From positions 1,178,001-1,242,000 of the forward strand of contig QUOL01000008.1 of NCBI GenBank assembly GCA_009761415.1: DNA of 64,000 nucleotides, read 5' to 3'. The stretch comes from Sarcomyxa edulis (Eukaryota; Basidiomycota; Agaricomycetes; Agaricales; Mycenaceae). The first letter of the stretch is position 1; each line of letters starts with the position of its first letter. The notes beneath the pieces are model-generated. The model had not been told where the DNA came from, made no database searches, and was given only the letters and a program-made list of their open reading frames with translations. Shown here in pieces: positions 25,457 to 35,637 of the stretch. A program made the position numbers and the translations under genes.

Positions 25457-28400
25457 TTAGTATTTCGCGGACTCGATGTGCTCCGTCGAGAGCTTCTTCT
25501 CCTCGTCCAAGTCGTCCTTGCCGGGCGAAGTTCCCACTCGTTCAGTGAGATCTCCAGGTATAAATGTACCTAGCGGGAAATGAGACGTCAATACCCCAAA
25601 GTTCCCTCAAAGTTGAGTTCGGGGATGCAGAACCCACCATTGCGGAGTTCCCTCTCTGCGGCGTTGACATCTTCCACTTTTGCATAACGTGTTCCTCCGA
25701 CAAGTAAGGGTGCGGTTTCGAACAGAGCGTCCATCTCTGAAAACCAAAATGATACTTTAGCGGCTGATACCCCTTCAGAAGTCACGACATACCTTCCAGG
25801 CGACGTCCAGTAGTTTCCTGTGAAAGCAAGAGTCATAAGTAGCTGATAAAGATAGAGGGATCGACCTGATACAAACAGGGAAGAAGGCCCAAATGAACAA
25901 AGCGCTGTCATGAGAAGTCAGTGAACGTGAACAATAATACCAAGTAGACGGGATAAGGCATACTTGGTGTGGCCACAAATGGCGAAAACCAGATCTTTCC
26001 AAAACATGTCTCAGAGAATAGCCTAAGATAATCCAGAAGCACTCACAATATCTAAACCAAAGTATCAGATCAACATCTTGTTCGCAAAACAAAAGAACAG
26101 ACGTACTTCCAGCCGATGGCAGAGAATGCTGTAGGAGTCACTTGCGCGATGAAACTGTTTGGGAGTCAAGATGTCTTAGGAATTACATCGTCAGCTATAA
26201 AGCAGATGCAGCGCACAAATTGGATATCCAAGAAGACGAGCTCGTAATAGCGGTACTCTTGGCGCGAGTCCTCGTGGAGAAGATCTCCGCTGGGTATGCC
26301 TGAGTAATCACATAGTTGAGTAGACGATGAAGAGGGTAGACGAAAAGTACCCCACCCAGGATAGAGGGCCGATGCAAGCACTGAAGAAGAAATTGAACAC
26401 CCATGTCCTGCGTCCGAGAACATTAGCATCAGAATGAAACCCCGAGATTACTGACTTCTTACGTGACTGCGTTCAAATGTCAGCCATACGTTGATGCGTC
26501 TGGAATATCCGAACAGAGTTGTCACTCACTTATGAATATCTACGCCGGACAAGTCCAGTCAGTACGTCAAGACACATGAGAACATCAAGAATGAAGCTCA
26601 CATAATGGGCCTACGGATACGAGAACTCGAATTTAGTGCCTGATACGCAAAGTCGTTCCGCGTCAAACTCACCGCGTTACTGGAGAGGGAGAAAATCAAA
26701 GATCAGTTAACGCCAACACCGCTTCGCGTTGCCTGATATACACGCACTTATGTACCGTCCCAGGCCAACGAGCCATCAGGATCGCGCCTACGACAAAGGA
26801 CAATCCCGAGACGATATTGCCAATAATGAGGGGCCGTCTCCTTCCAGTGTGGTCTATCCAGATGACACAGCATGCCTGAAATGGTGTTATGTACGTGTTG
26901 CATGAGTCGAAGAATTGGGACTGACCTCTCCGATTAGAGCGATGATACTGTTGATGGATTGGAATAGAAGGATACGGGTGGAGGTGAATCCCATCTGGAT
27001 TCAAATAGCAACGTCAGGAGAGGGAAAGTTCTTTTGAGCCGGTGGATGCGTACGGTCACAAAGATCTGAACAAAACGCATGTCAGAATAGAAGATGAATA
27101 GGTGCAGAATCAGCCTTACAGTCGTAGAATAATATTGTATAGCGCTAACGCCTGTTCGAAAGTCAGGGGCAATAATGATAGCAAAGGAGTGAGGACCGAC
27201 CAGTCATCTGAACCGAGAACTGCAGTATATATCTGGAAAGATCTCAGTATTTCTTCGTTGCTCGAGAAGAATGAGCCTAACCCCAAACTGAGACGACGGA
27301 GATTGCTCGGGACAGTGAATAGTTCGATCCAGCTGTAGAACAGCACATAAGCTACAAAATACAAATAATCAAGACGACCGAGCAGACCTAGATTCGCCTA
27401 TGTCTTTCGCTTTGGCGAAGTCCATCTTCATGTCCTCGATCTGGGCATTGACAAAGGGATCGTCGATATTGCCATGGGCATGTAAACGTGCTAGTGTCGC
27501 TCGTGCTAGAAGAAGAAACAGGGATAAGAGAGTGATGAGGACGGTGGTTGCGCGTTACTCGCCTTCGTCCATGCGACCTTTCTCTGCGAGCCAACGAGGT
27601 CTGAGCATATGGGTGGTCAGGCTTGATGTGCAGAGAGTGAGAGAGTGAGAGAGGCGAGGCTCACGATTCGGGTAGAAAGAGCATGAAAGAAATGAGAGGT
27701 ATAGCTGGGATGATCTATGTATCGCAGAATGTGAAAATGTTGAATGGGAACACGGGAATAGTATACGAACTTGAATGCCCAGAGGAATCTTGGAAAAAAA
27801 TGGTCGGTAAATCGGTAACAGACTAATTCAGCTACCACTGGGGACAGGTACGTACCCGCCATTCGGCCTGTGTACCCTTGAGTCCTGCAGATGTGCCATA
27901 AGTCTGGACAAATGATCGTTAGATGTGCCGATGGTCTGTGCAAGGATAGTAAGCTTACGATCCAAGAAGCGATGAAAGCTATATGGGTCATGTGAGATTC
28001 AATCAAGATAAGGTATCAACAAGATATCAAGCGTACCTCCAATTCCCAGCATGAACTAGATAGTTGTCAATACACACACGAGGAATGAGACCGAAGATAG
28101 CACGCACCTGCTGAAGCGTAGTTAGTCGACCTCGAATACTAGGATGTGCGATTTCAGCTTGATAAATTGGAGCCAAATCGGACATGATGCCGACTCCAAA
28201 TCCTATTGTTTGGCACGGATAGTTCAATTTCGATGTTATGAAAGCTAAGCTGGAACTACTTGCCTGCGAAAAATCGGCCAGCCAACATCATATCCATGTT
28301 CTGTGCTCCCGTTTGTAAAGCACCTCCAAGCCTGTAGACAGGGTTTATCACCGCGATATGAACGAGGTGTGGCCAGAGAAAACATACATATAAATAGCTG

Positions 28401-28891
28401 CACCGATCTGAATAGTCTTCCTCCGTCCAAATTGATCTGCGGCGTAAGCAACTGGGATCATTCCGAAGAAACTTTGTAGACGCGTCAGAAAAGCGCTCCA
28501 GGAGTAGAAAACGATAGTCAATTTACCATCCGAGAACTGGGATGATGTCGGAATTGGGTGAGAAGTCGTTAGAAAATCAACAGAGAAACACATACCGAAA
28601 ATGCTTGTTATCAGCCCTTGCAAATTTGGATTGTTGTACCTCGAACCCATGGTGCTCTAGGGTCGCAATGAAATGTTATTGCGTCTGATTGACCGAAGAG
28701 TATCCAGTACTCACAATAAAGTCTGGCGCTGGCAAGACACCTGCGATGACTCCCAGGTCGTATCCATAGATGATACTACCAAGACCTGTTCTGCGTCAGT
28801 AATTATTTCGATAAGATAAGTCAAGAATAGACCACTGCTTACTAGCGAAAAGGCCACACAGCCATGTATAGACTTTGGGAGAAAGAACCAT
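25457..28891 (-). CDS. MFS sugar (hexose-type) transporter with many small exons
   Basis: The start at 28891 reads MVLSPKVYTWLCGLFA. After a first intron come YGYDLGVIAGVL, AYAADQFGRRKTIQIGAA (the A-motif), NMDMMLAGRFFAG, GVGIMSDLAPIYQAEIAHP and FMLFLPESPRWLAEKGR, all hallmarks of the sugar-porter family in the expected order. The tail, after an intron near 25570, is charged and ends at 25457. The protein should be a 12-helix plasma-membrane importer of a sugar or related polyol. The gene is split into many short exons, some only tens of bases, so exact borders in the 25.6-27.2 kb part are uncertain. The intron at 28203-28263 uses a GC donor. The substrate cannot be told from sequence. Confidence 0.85.
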
Positions 28892-29633
28892 CTTTTGCTC
28901 GCGACTTTTTTCGCAAGGAAGAAAAGAGGATCAGCCGACGGTAGGTTCTACATGCCAGTCTTATGTATTTTCCTGGGTTTCGTCGTGGGAGACATATACG
29001 CGCATCAACACATCAACGGTCGTGCACGGCCCGTCCGGAAATAGTGGAGGAACCTGTCACGAGAACATCCAATTTTGCCTAGATGATAACAAGAGCCTCC
29101 GACGCCGTAGGCTCGATCGTCAATGTTGCAAATGTTCCTGCTCGTTCCTGAAAGCTGCATATGTATTTCGACGTCAGTAAAGAGTCTGAATCAAGTCAGA
29201 ATTGTAAGTAGTTTGAAAAGACATGTTGGGAGTTTGAACGATCGAGCGATGTTATGCGTTGTTGTGTATTCCCTTCCATTTCAAAGACCGCGAAACAGAT
29301 TCCGTTCAGCGACCATGGGGTAAGATGGGGCCCCGAGTCGGCCCCCGACTGTTACACTTGAAATTAAATGGCAATTGTGATACGAACAGGTTCAAACTCG
29401 AGGCTTCCCCAAGGCTGCTCAAGGGCAAGCGCTTCTACCTTGATGCGTAATCTGATCAGTCAAGTTTCAAGGTATTTCAAGCCACCGATATCGGTCGCGG
29501 ATTGAAATTGATTTAATGGAGGTAGTAGCAGGCACATAGTCGGAGAGTAAATAGCCCGAAAGCCGGGTCCTGGATGCAAGGAATTCATGTGGTTTCTAGA
29601 TTCTAATGGACGCATCTGAATCGTGACAAGAGC
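28892..29633. other. Intergenic region, nothing recognised
   Basis: Upstream region of the sugar transporter and 3' flank of the GH51 gene. No supported coding sequence; a GC-rich inverted stretch (GGCCCCGAGTCGGCCCCCGAC) lies near 29330. Confidence 0.45.
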
Positions 29634-32225
29634 CTAGTCCACTCGGTCTACTGTAAAGGGAACACCAAAACTGGACCGGGGTCAATGCTGATCATGCAGA
29701 GAAGCGTAGAGACGGAGGACATACTTTGGAACGAATGTTTCTTCAAAATATAACTCCCCTTGAACTTGATCGTCTTCTTGACCGTCTTCACTTTCTCTTC
29801 CTGGAACGAGTTTCCATCCCTCAAACCCTCACTCCACACTTCGTATACTTGAATGTCAGGCCCTGCTGCACTGAGTCCATGTCCGGGTCCAAATAAGATA
29901 GGAACTTCAAACTCATCGACGTCGCTCCGATTGACAATAGCTACGCGAACTTCTCTTCCAGATAGAACGGCGCTAACGTCGACATATTTCGTAAGTTTGG
30001 ACGAGTCTGGAGTGTGTGCAGTCAGGTGTTGGACAAATGACGGGACAGTGGGATCTGTGTATGTAGGACTGGAGACGTGGACTGAAAGGGAGGTGCCACG
30101 CATGAGAGTAGAGAACAAGTGCAGAGGGTAAAACGTTGTCTAGAATACAGTTCATCAGATACATTGCACGCCGCAAAAACGTTGCAACGACGCACCTGTT
30201 TAAATAATCCAGTCGGCGAGGTGATAATCTGATGTAAGGATAGAATCCACCGCCGTTAGCAGATTATCTCGAGCTACTAGAATTCACGTACTGGTGAGAT
30301 GACATTGACGGATCTGCGGTGAGGAGAATTCGTTAATATAGACCAAAACGATCTAGCAAGCAAACCACGTACTGAGCGATACAGGCAATCTTGACAATAT
30401 CAGCCTTACGGACGAAGACGTTCAGCCAGGAAGCCACAGCTGAGTAGATTGTTAAAGAGGCTATGAGTAAGAAAAGAGTACCCTTGACTTACCTAGGGCA
30501 TCTGATAAGTCGTAGTGTTCCTCTGCACCCTTCTCACCCGGTGCTGAAATAACCCATGAGATTTCGTAGTCTTAGTAGTACGAGAACCAACGTACCGCGG
30601 ACAGGATCCCTAAGAAAGTCGAGTCAGCCTACAGATTTATAGCGGGAGTAGATAGAGACATACCAGACATTCCATTCATCGAAACAGCTACAAGTAAACC
30701 AGATCAGTAGAGCGAATAAGCAAGGGTACCGTTTAATGGCTTACACAGTCAGTGGCTTGCTCAAACCACTCTCGATCTTCGCCAGGTCAATAAGTGATCT
30801 GGTGATCTCCAAGGCTTTCTCGGCGGCAGCAGCTGTTTTCGTTGGAAAGTCATTAGACACTAAAGAAGAGGTGCAGAGAGAACGAGAATTTGCTCACGGC
30901 CCATAACATTTACGGCGTGCTTTCCTTCGCTCACAGTATATACTGTAGAATGAGGAAGTAAATCAGCGGGGGCAAGATCAGGTCAGAGGCACTACGTACT
31001 GTGAATGGAATGATAATCAACCACGGGTGCGAGCTTCTTCAACGTTACGCGATCCCAATCTGCGTATCCAGTCTCTGTGGAAAACACATTGATCAATCAT
31101 CGTACGATTAAGACAACATGTTGACTTACCACCGCAAGAAATCAATTGAATCTTGGGATCGAGAAGACGCAGAGCTTTGGCCCACTGATACGCCTTTTTG
31201 GCGTAGTCATGGGCTTCCATTTGTCCGACTGTGAGTTTTTCATGCGTTAGAACGTCTTAAGAAAAGGTACCAAGAACGAGCACCTTGCCATGGACCCCAT
31301 ACTTCATTGCCTGTCCCAAAAATCAGATATAACAAAAATATAAACTCAAGGTGCATGGATCATACCAAGCGACCAGTACTATAGATTTGTTAGCGAATTA
31401 GAAACGGAAATTCTCGCTAGCCGCGTACCTTGACACCGTAGGGCTCCTCATGCCCATTTTTTCTTCGTAAGTTTGCGTAGTAGGTATTCGCGGAGCTGAA
31501 CGATATCTCAGTCTCTGCTGGAGAAGCATGTACACGTACACTCGACGTACCTATTGCAATATTCCACCCACGCGAGCGCGTCCTCCAGTGTGCCAGTACC
31601 CATGTTCAGACAGATATAGGGCTCTGTACCAAGTGTGCGGCACCACTCGATGAATTCATCTGATGCTTTGGGTAAACAGAAGGAAACCGTCTAAGATGGT
31701 GGGTACTTACCCGTCCCGAATTGATTGCTTTCCTCGCTTAGCCATGCTAGCTCCGGTCTCCGAGGTCTCGATTCGCGAGGACCTATCCCATCTGGTATAA
31801 CACGCGTCCGTCAGATAGTTCTTGATAAAGTACCAGACGGATACTCACCTTGCCATCGATAGCTGCTCACAAAATTTCTACACAAATATACCGCCATAAT
31901 GGTCAGCAAAAGGACCAGGCCGCACATGCAGAGATGCTCACTCACCCACCAGGGTACCTAACAAGCGGCACGTCTAACTTCTTCAGCACTTCCAACACAT
32001 CAAGCCTAAAGCCCGTCTTCGGATCAGAAAGATTGTGTTTATTCTCGGGGTCGTAGATTCCACCATAAATACACCTGTACCCCCAATTCATTCAGACTTC
32101 ACAGCTTCGATATGGCTGTCTCGTCGTACTCACCTGCCCATATGTTCAGTGAACCCTCCATAGATCCTCGGGTCGACCTCATCAATCGCGCGATCGATGT
32201 CAATATGGATGCTGGGCGAAGTCAT
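29634..32225 (-). CDS. GH51 alpha-L-arabinofuranosidase, intracellular type
   Basis: The start at 32225 reads [20 protein letters not shown]. Exons then carry [57 protein letters not shown], the acid/base glutamate in [14 protein letters not shown], the DYHSIHIYT strand, and the nucleophile glutamate in [11 protein letters not shown]. This order and spacing are those of family GH51. The C-terminal beta-sandwich includes [18 protein letters not shown] and ends after a last intron (29650-29730) as HSFQIDRVD. More than ten introns of 45-60 nt are present. No signal peptide is visible, as in other intracellular AbfA-type enzymes, so it should release arabinose from imported arabino-oligosaccharides in the cytosol. 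A sugar importer lies directly downstream on the same strand. Confidence 0.9.
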
Positions 32226-32890
32226 GTTGGATGTTGGAGATAATGCGGCGGAGAGATAGGAAGTAGACTTGGATTTACTGGTGTTCGTCTATCTTCAAGT
32301 TTCGCAGTTGTCCTCCTCCGGGCCTCTGCAATTGGTCCTACAGTACCCGGGCCGTCGATTTTGATATGTGACGGTCCGTGTACCATGTGCACCAGGAACA
32401 AATGCGATTTGACGTGAAGAGCACAGGACCCTCCTCCAGCAGGATTTGGAAAAGGTTCGGCCTCCGTACAGAAACAGCGTCATGATGTTGAGATTTTGGC
32501 AATCGCGTCTACAAGATGCATTTCGGGCAATTGTCACCATGGACGACTTAGCACAGATAAAAGAATAAGAAAATTGCAAGTGAGGTGTCTCATCCAGGCC
32601 TCTGAAGTCGCAGTCCACATAATATCAAGCACGTTGTCATTCACAATACAAGAACGGTTCCGGAGGTCACACAAACGCGTTCGTATATGTCGTGCCAAGA
32701 CCTAAAGTCAAGTATACCAAAACACATCGAAAGAGAGAGAGGATACCTGATGCCGGGCTAAGCAAATGCGATACTACAAGTACTCGGTCAGCTACACCGA
32801 ACAAGTCATGGTCAAGTTGAACACTCACTGCAGAACCGAAGTATAATCTCAAACGAAGAACGGAAGCAAGGATATGCATAAGCACCCGTA
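32226..32890. other. Intergenic region upstream of GH51
   Basis: GH51 promoter side followed by poorly coding sequence. A minus-strand frame at 32667-32993 reads as a hydrophobic, possibly membrane-spanning 108 residues. Because it overlaps a dispersed repeat I treat it as a remnant rather than a gene. Confidence 0.4.
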
Positions 32891-33003
32891 AGCATCTCGC
32901 GAAGAGAGCGAAATTTCCAAAAATTGTAGCAGTAACACCCAGAGTGAGCTTAGCTACGATGAGAGGGAATACGCGTTCGAAAACGCGCGCCACAAGTCCA
33001 ACT
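32891..33003. repeat. Diverged dispersed repeat, copy 2
   Basis: Aligns in the same orientation with 10223-10345 through GCATCTCGCGAAGAGAGC, TTTCCAAA, CACCCAGAG and GCGCGCCACA. The two copies differ by many substitutions and small indels, so duplication is old. Confidence 0.55.
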
Positions 33004-33098
33004 CATCGATAGAAAGCCAACTCAGATTGACCAGCCCGTCCAAAGCCACACCCCTCGTACACCTGAACTCGTATCTGCATGGCGGATTCGCCATAAAC

Positions 33099-33195
33099 AC
33101 CGCGTGGTTTGCGGGTTTGTCACTCGTATCTGAGCGCTACCGCGTTGTTTGCGGGATCTTCACTCGCATCTGAGTGGTACCGCAGTTCGCGGGAG
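33099..33195. repeat. 40-bp tandem repeat, about 2.5 units
   Basis: Units at 33099-33138 and 33139-33178 share ACCGCGTKGTTTGCGGG and CACTCGYATCTGAG with few differences; a partial third unit starts at 33179. Each unit can pair CCGC with GCGG to make a small hairpin. Confidence 0.8.
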
Positions 33196-33303
33196 TCGTG
33201 TTTCGACTGGCGATGCGATGTTCGCCTCCTCTGTTGTATTAAACATGAGGGACCACAGTGGTTGCTGTGGCCGTACACTCTGTTCGAGCGTACGATGCAT
33301 AGA

Positions 33304-33338
33304 CCGTAATTATACGGCTAAACCGCAGTTATGCGGTT
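33304..33338. repeat. Two adjacent short inverted repeats
   Basis: CCGTA-ATTA-TACGG (33304-33317) is followed by AACCGCA-GTTA-TGCGGTT (33321-33338): two perfect stems of 5 and 7 bp with 4-base loops. Function unknown. Confidence 0.7.
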
Positions 33339-33399
33339 GGGGATCAAGGCACGGCATCCCGTCAGCGTTTTAAAACACCTTGACGGGTGACTGACACAA

Positions 33400-33908
33400 G
33401 ATTGGGCAGAAGTTCGCGAACTGAGAAGCCTTGAGCTCCTTAGACGTCGGTTTCCCGACATAACGGTGCCGATAGGGAAGAGACAATGGACGGGCTGGGA
33501 TCTGAAGAGGGCTGCTATAGCTCTGGCACTCGAGATGAGGGACTCACAAGGAGGTCTGTACGGAGCGAGTTGTGTGGCCTTGGGCGCTGCACGATGGATG
33601 GAAGAAAGAAGAAAACACACGATTTCGGAAATTCAAGGAAGGCCAGCCACGTGGAACATAGGTCCGCCGCGGCCTCGACGAGTCCCGAGTCTCCGAGAAC
33701 GCCGTAAGTACCTCTTCTCTACCTACCTCTACGGAACGCTCAGAGCTTTGGAATCTTGCATGCCTGTATTTTTTGATTCTACTTGAAACTCCACTTCTTG
33801 AGAACTTTGAACGGAGCAGGATGCTCATCCAAACCCTGGATACGCGACGACTGCAGACTGGAACACTCTTGGATGGGTCATGGACGCGTCTACCCGTCCG
33901 TGAAATGA
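33400..33908 (+). CDS. Uncertain gene or gene remnant, unknown protein
   Basis: An open stretch reads smoothly as DWAEVRELRSLELLRRRF then GWDLKRAAIALALEMRDS and GASCVALGAARWMEERRK. It meets a strong donor (GTAAGT at 33704) and can join in frame to an exon at 33820-33908 that ends KPWIRDD...VYPSVK. There is no in-frame ATG at its 5' end, so a start exon would have to lie upstream, perhaps in the repeat-rich stretch near 33240. It could equally be a decaying gene. No family recognised. Confidence 0.3.
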
Positions 33909-34260
33909 ATATGTCCAAGGACCTGTGTCCTTGATTGGTTCTGCTCATTATACGGACGACAAGAAATATAGGCCAAAGCCTAATATGCTATACTCTCTGA
34001 AATCGACATCTCATCTTTGCTAGACATCCCAATTGCTACACTCATGTGAATGAATGAAGGGCAGTGTTTAAGGCATTTGAAGGCGCCAGCATCGCCGCTT
34101 CGTAGTGTCTGAGCCTCTTTTGTGCGCAGCCTTTTTTTCACATCTTCTTTCAGCTTGAACGAATGGAAAATGGACGTATGAATACTTAGATATATAGGAG
34201 AAAAGCTCAAGAGCACTTGCTATACTACAAGATTCGCATTTGCGTTCGTCTAAATTGTGA
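33909..34260. other. Intergenic region
   Basis: 3' flank of the PCMT gene. No coding signal; AT-rich in the middle. Confidence 0.45.
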
Positions 34261-35325
34261 TCAGCCGATCTTAGAGACCTGCTTGTCTCGATCCGTCAAA
34301 GGGACGTACTGAGCAGTTCAATCATTAGCGCCCAGCCGAACACGAACACGAACACGAAGGGAAAAGACTGACAGTGACGCCCATGATTCGCTTTTGGGTG
34401 ACACGGCCGTTGACATCCTTGTCCACTTGGAAAATGTACTGCGTGTGCGTACCGACAGGGATAAACATCCTGCCTGGTCGTGCGAGCTGTTCTACGAGGG
34501 CCTCTGGCAATGTAGGGGCTGCCGCTCCGACATGAATCGCGTCGTACGGCCCTAAGCATTATGTCAAGCTTGGTATGACGCGGACAACGACGTTGACAAC
34601 CTAGAACTTACCGGTGCAGGGGTGGCCTTAACGTTTAACTTAGTCTTCTTGTCTACGAAAGTCAATTTGTGGAGTATTCATACCTTGTCTACCATCTCCG
34701 ACGATGATTTCGATATGCTTATCGTCAAGGGCTTGGCCGAGGCCATCATTTCTGAGGTTATCAAAAGACCATTGGACCAACTCAGGAATGTGATCGATGC
34801 CGACGACTTTGCCACTCGGCCCTACGAGTTGGTAAAGAACAGCAGAAAGGTATCCCGAGCCGCTACCAACGTCAAGCACTTTCGCACCTGGATGGAGGTA
34901 GGGCAATAGATCCTCCATGGCATATGCATGCTGGCCATGTCAATTGATCAAGCCACGTCGGAGTAAAAAGGTTGTACGACGGCATGACGAACCATGTGAG
35001 GAGCAGAAATTGTTGCTCCATGCCCGATAGGCCTATCTCATTCAATTCAGCAACCGCCCTCATTTCTCAGAGACATCGGATGACGAAGAGAAGAGAAGAA
35101 ACGCAACTGGGGCGAGTCTTGGTATGCATCAGCCTTGCGGGTAACGTAGTTTGCCCGGTCGACTTTTGTCATAGCCTATCCACAATTCGGGTGAGCTCCA
35201 CATCGAAGTCAAGAGATGCAGAACAAGGTGCTGACGGTAGCTACTCGTTCGGACTGAAAGATACCGTTCCTTGCCATATTTGTGACAAGCTCTGCGTTGG
35301 TCGATCCACTACACCGCCAGGCCAT
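34261..35325 (-). CDS. pcm1: Protein-L-isoaspartate O-methyltransferase (PCMT)
   Basis: Seven exons, complement of 35236-35325, 35108-35175, 34993-35032, 34684-34930, 34612-34626, 34373-34551 and 34261-34308, give 228 residues, the family's usual size. Motifs in order: [14 protein letters not shown] start, [38 protein letters not shown], the SAM-binding [43 protein letters not shown], and the C-terminal GRMFIPVG. It transfers a methyl group from SAM to isoaspartyl residues in damaged proteins, starting their repair in the cytosol. Exon 5 is a 15-nt microexon that supplies residues between VGDGRQ and PYDAIHVG. The gene is divergent from the AEC transporter with 312 bp between starts. Confidence 0.93.
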
Positions 35326-35637
35326 CAGGAGGAGGATACCAAGGGGATACACGAGACTTGGCTTGATCTTGGCTGTCAAAAGAGAGGTATTCTGAAGGTA
35401 ATTTAGAGGTGAGTGGCGGCCAAGAGGCGAAGCACAGCATTCGGGGACAGGTGTGACGGTGACACGGTGACTAAATGTGACACGTGCGTCGAATTTGCGT
35501 CGGAAGAGGTCGCAGTCGAGTCTCGCCAAGCCGATTTATGGGTGAACTCAAATACATCCTGGAACCGCGTTGACGGCTTGCTTTGCTCTTGCTTTAGCCT
35601 CCCATCTGCTTTGACAAAGTTGTAGCTATCCGGATTC
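35326..35637. promoter_or_regulatory. Bidirectional promoter region between PCMT and AEC transporter
   Basis: 312 bp separate the two divergent start codons. At 35451-35490 TGTGAC/GGTGAC is repeated four times within 40 bp, and the last copy runs into CACGTG (35481-35486), an E-box that bHLH factors bind in fungi. Shared control is inferred. Confidence 0.4.

Noticed and set aside
32667..32993. Small membrane protein gene on the minus strand
   Set aside because: The frame overlaps the diverged repeat shared with 10.2 kb, where it is broken; better explained as a remnant.
33099..33195. CRISPR-like array
   Set aside because: The repeats are contiguous 40-bp tandem units without spacers, and this is a eukaryotic nuclear sequence.
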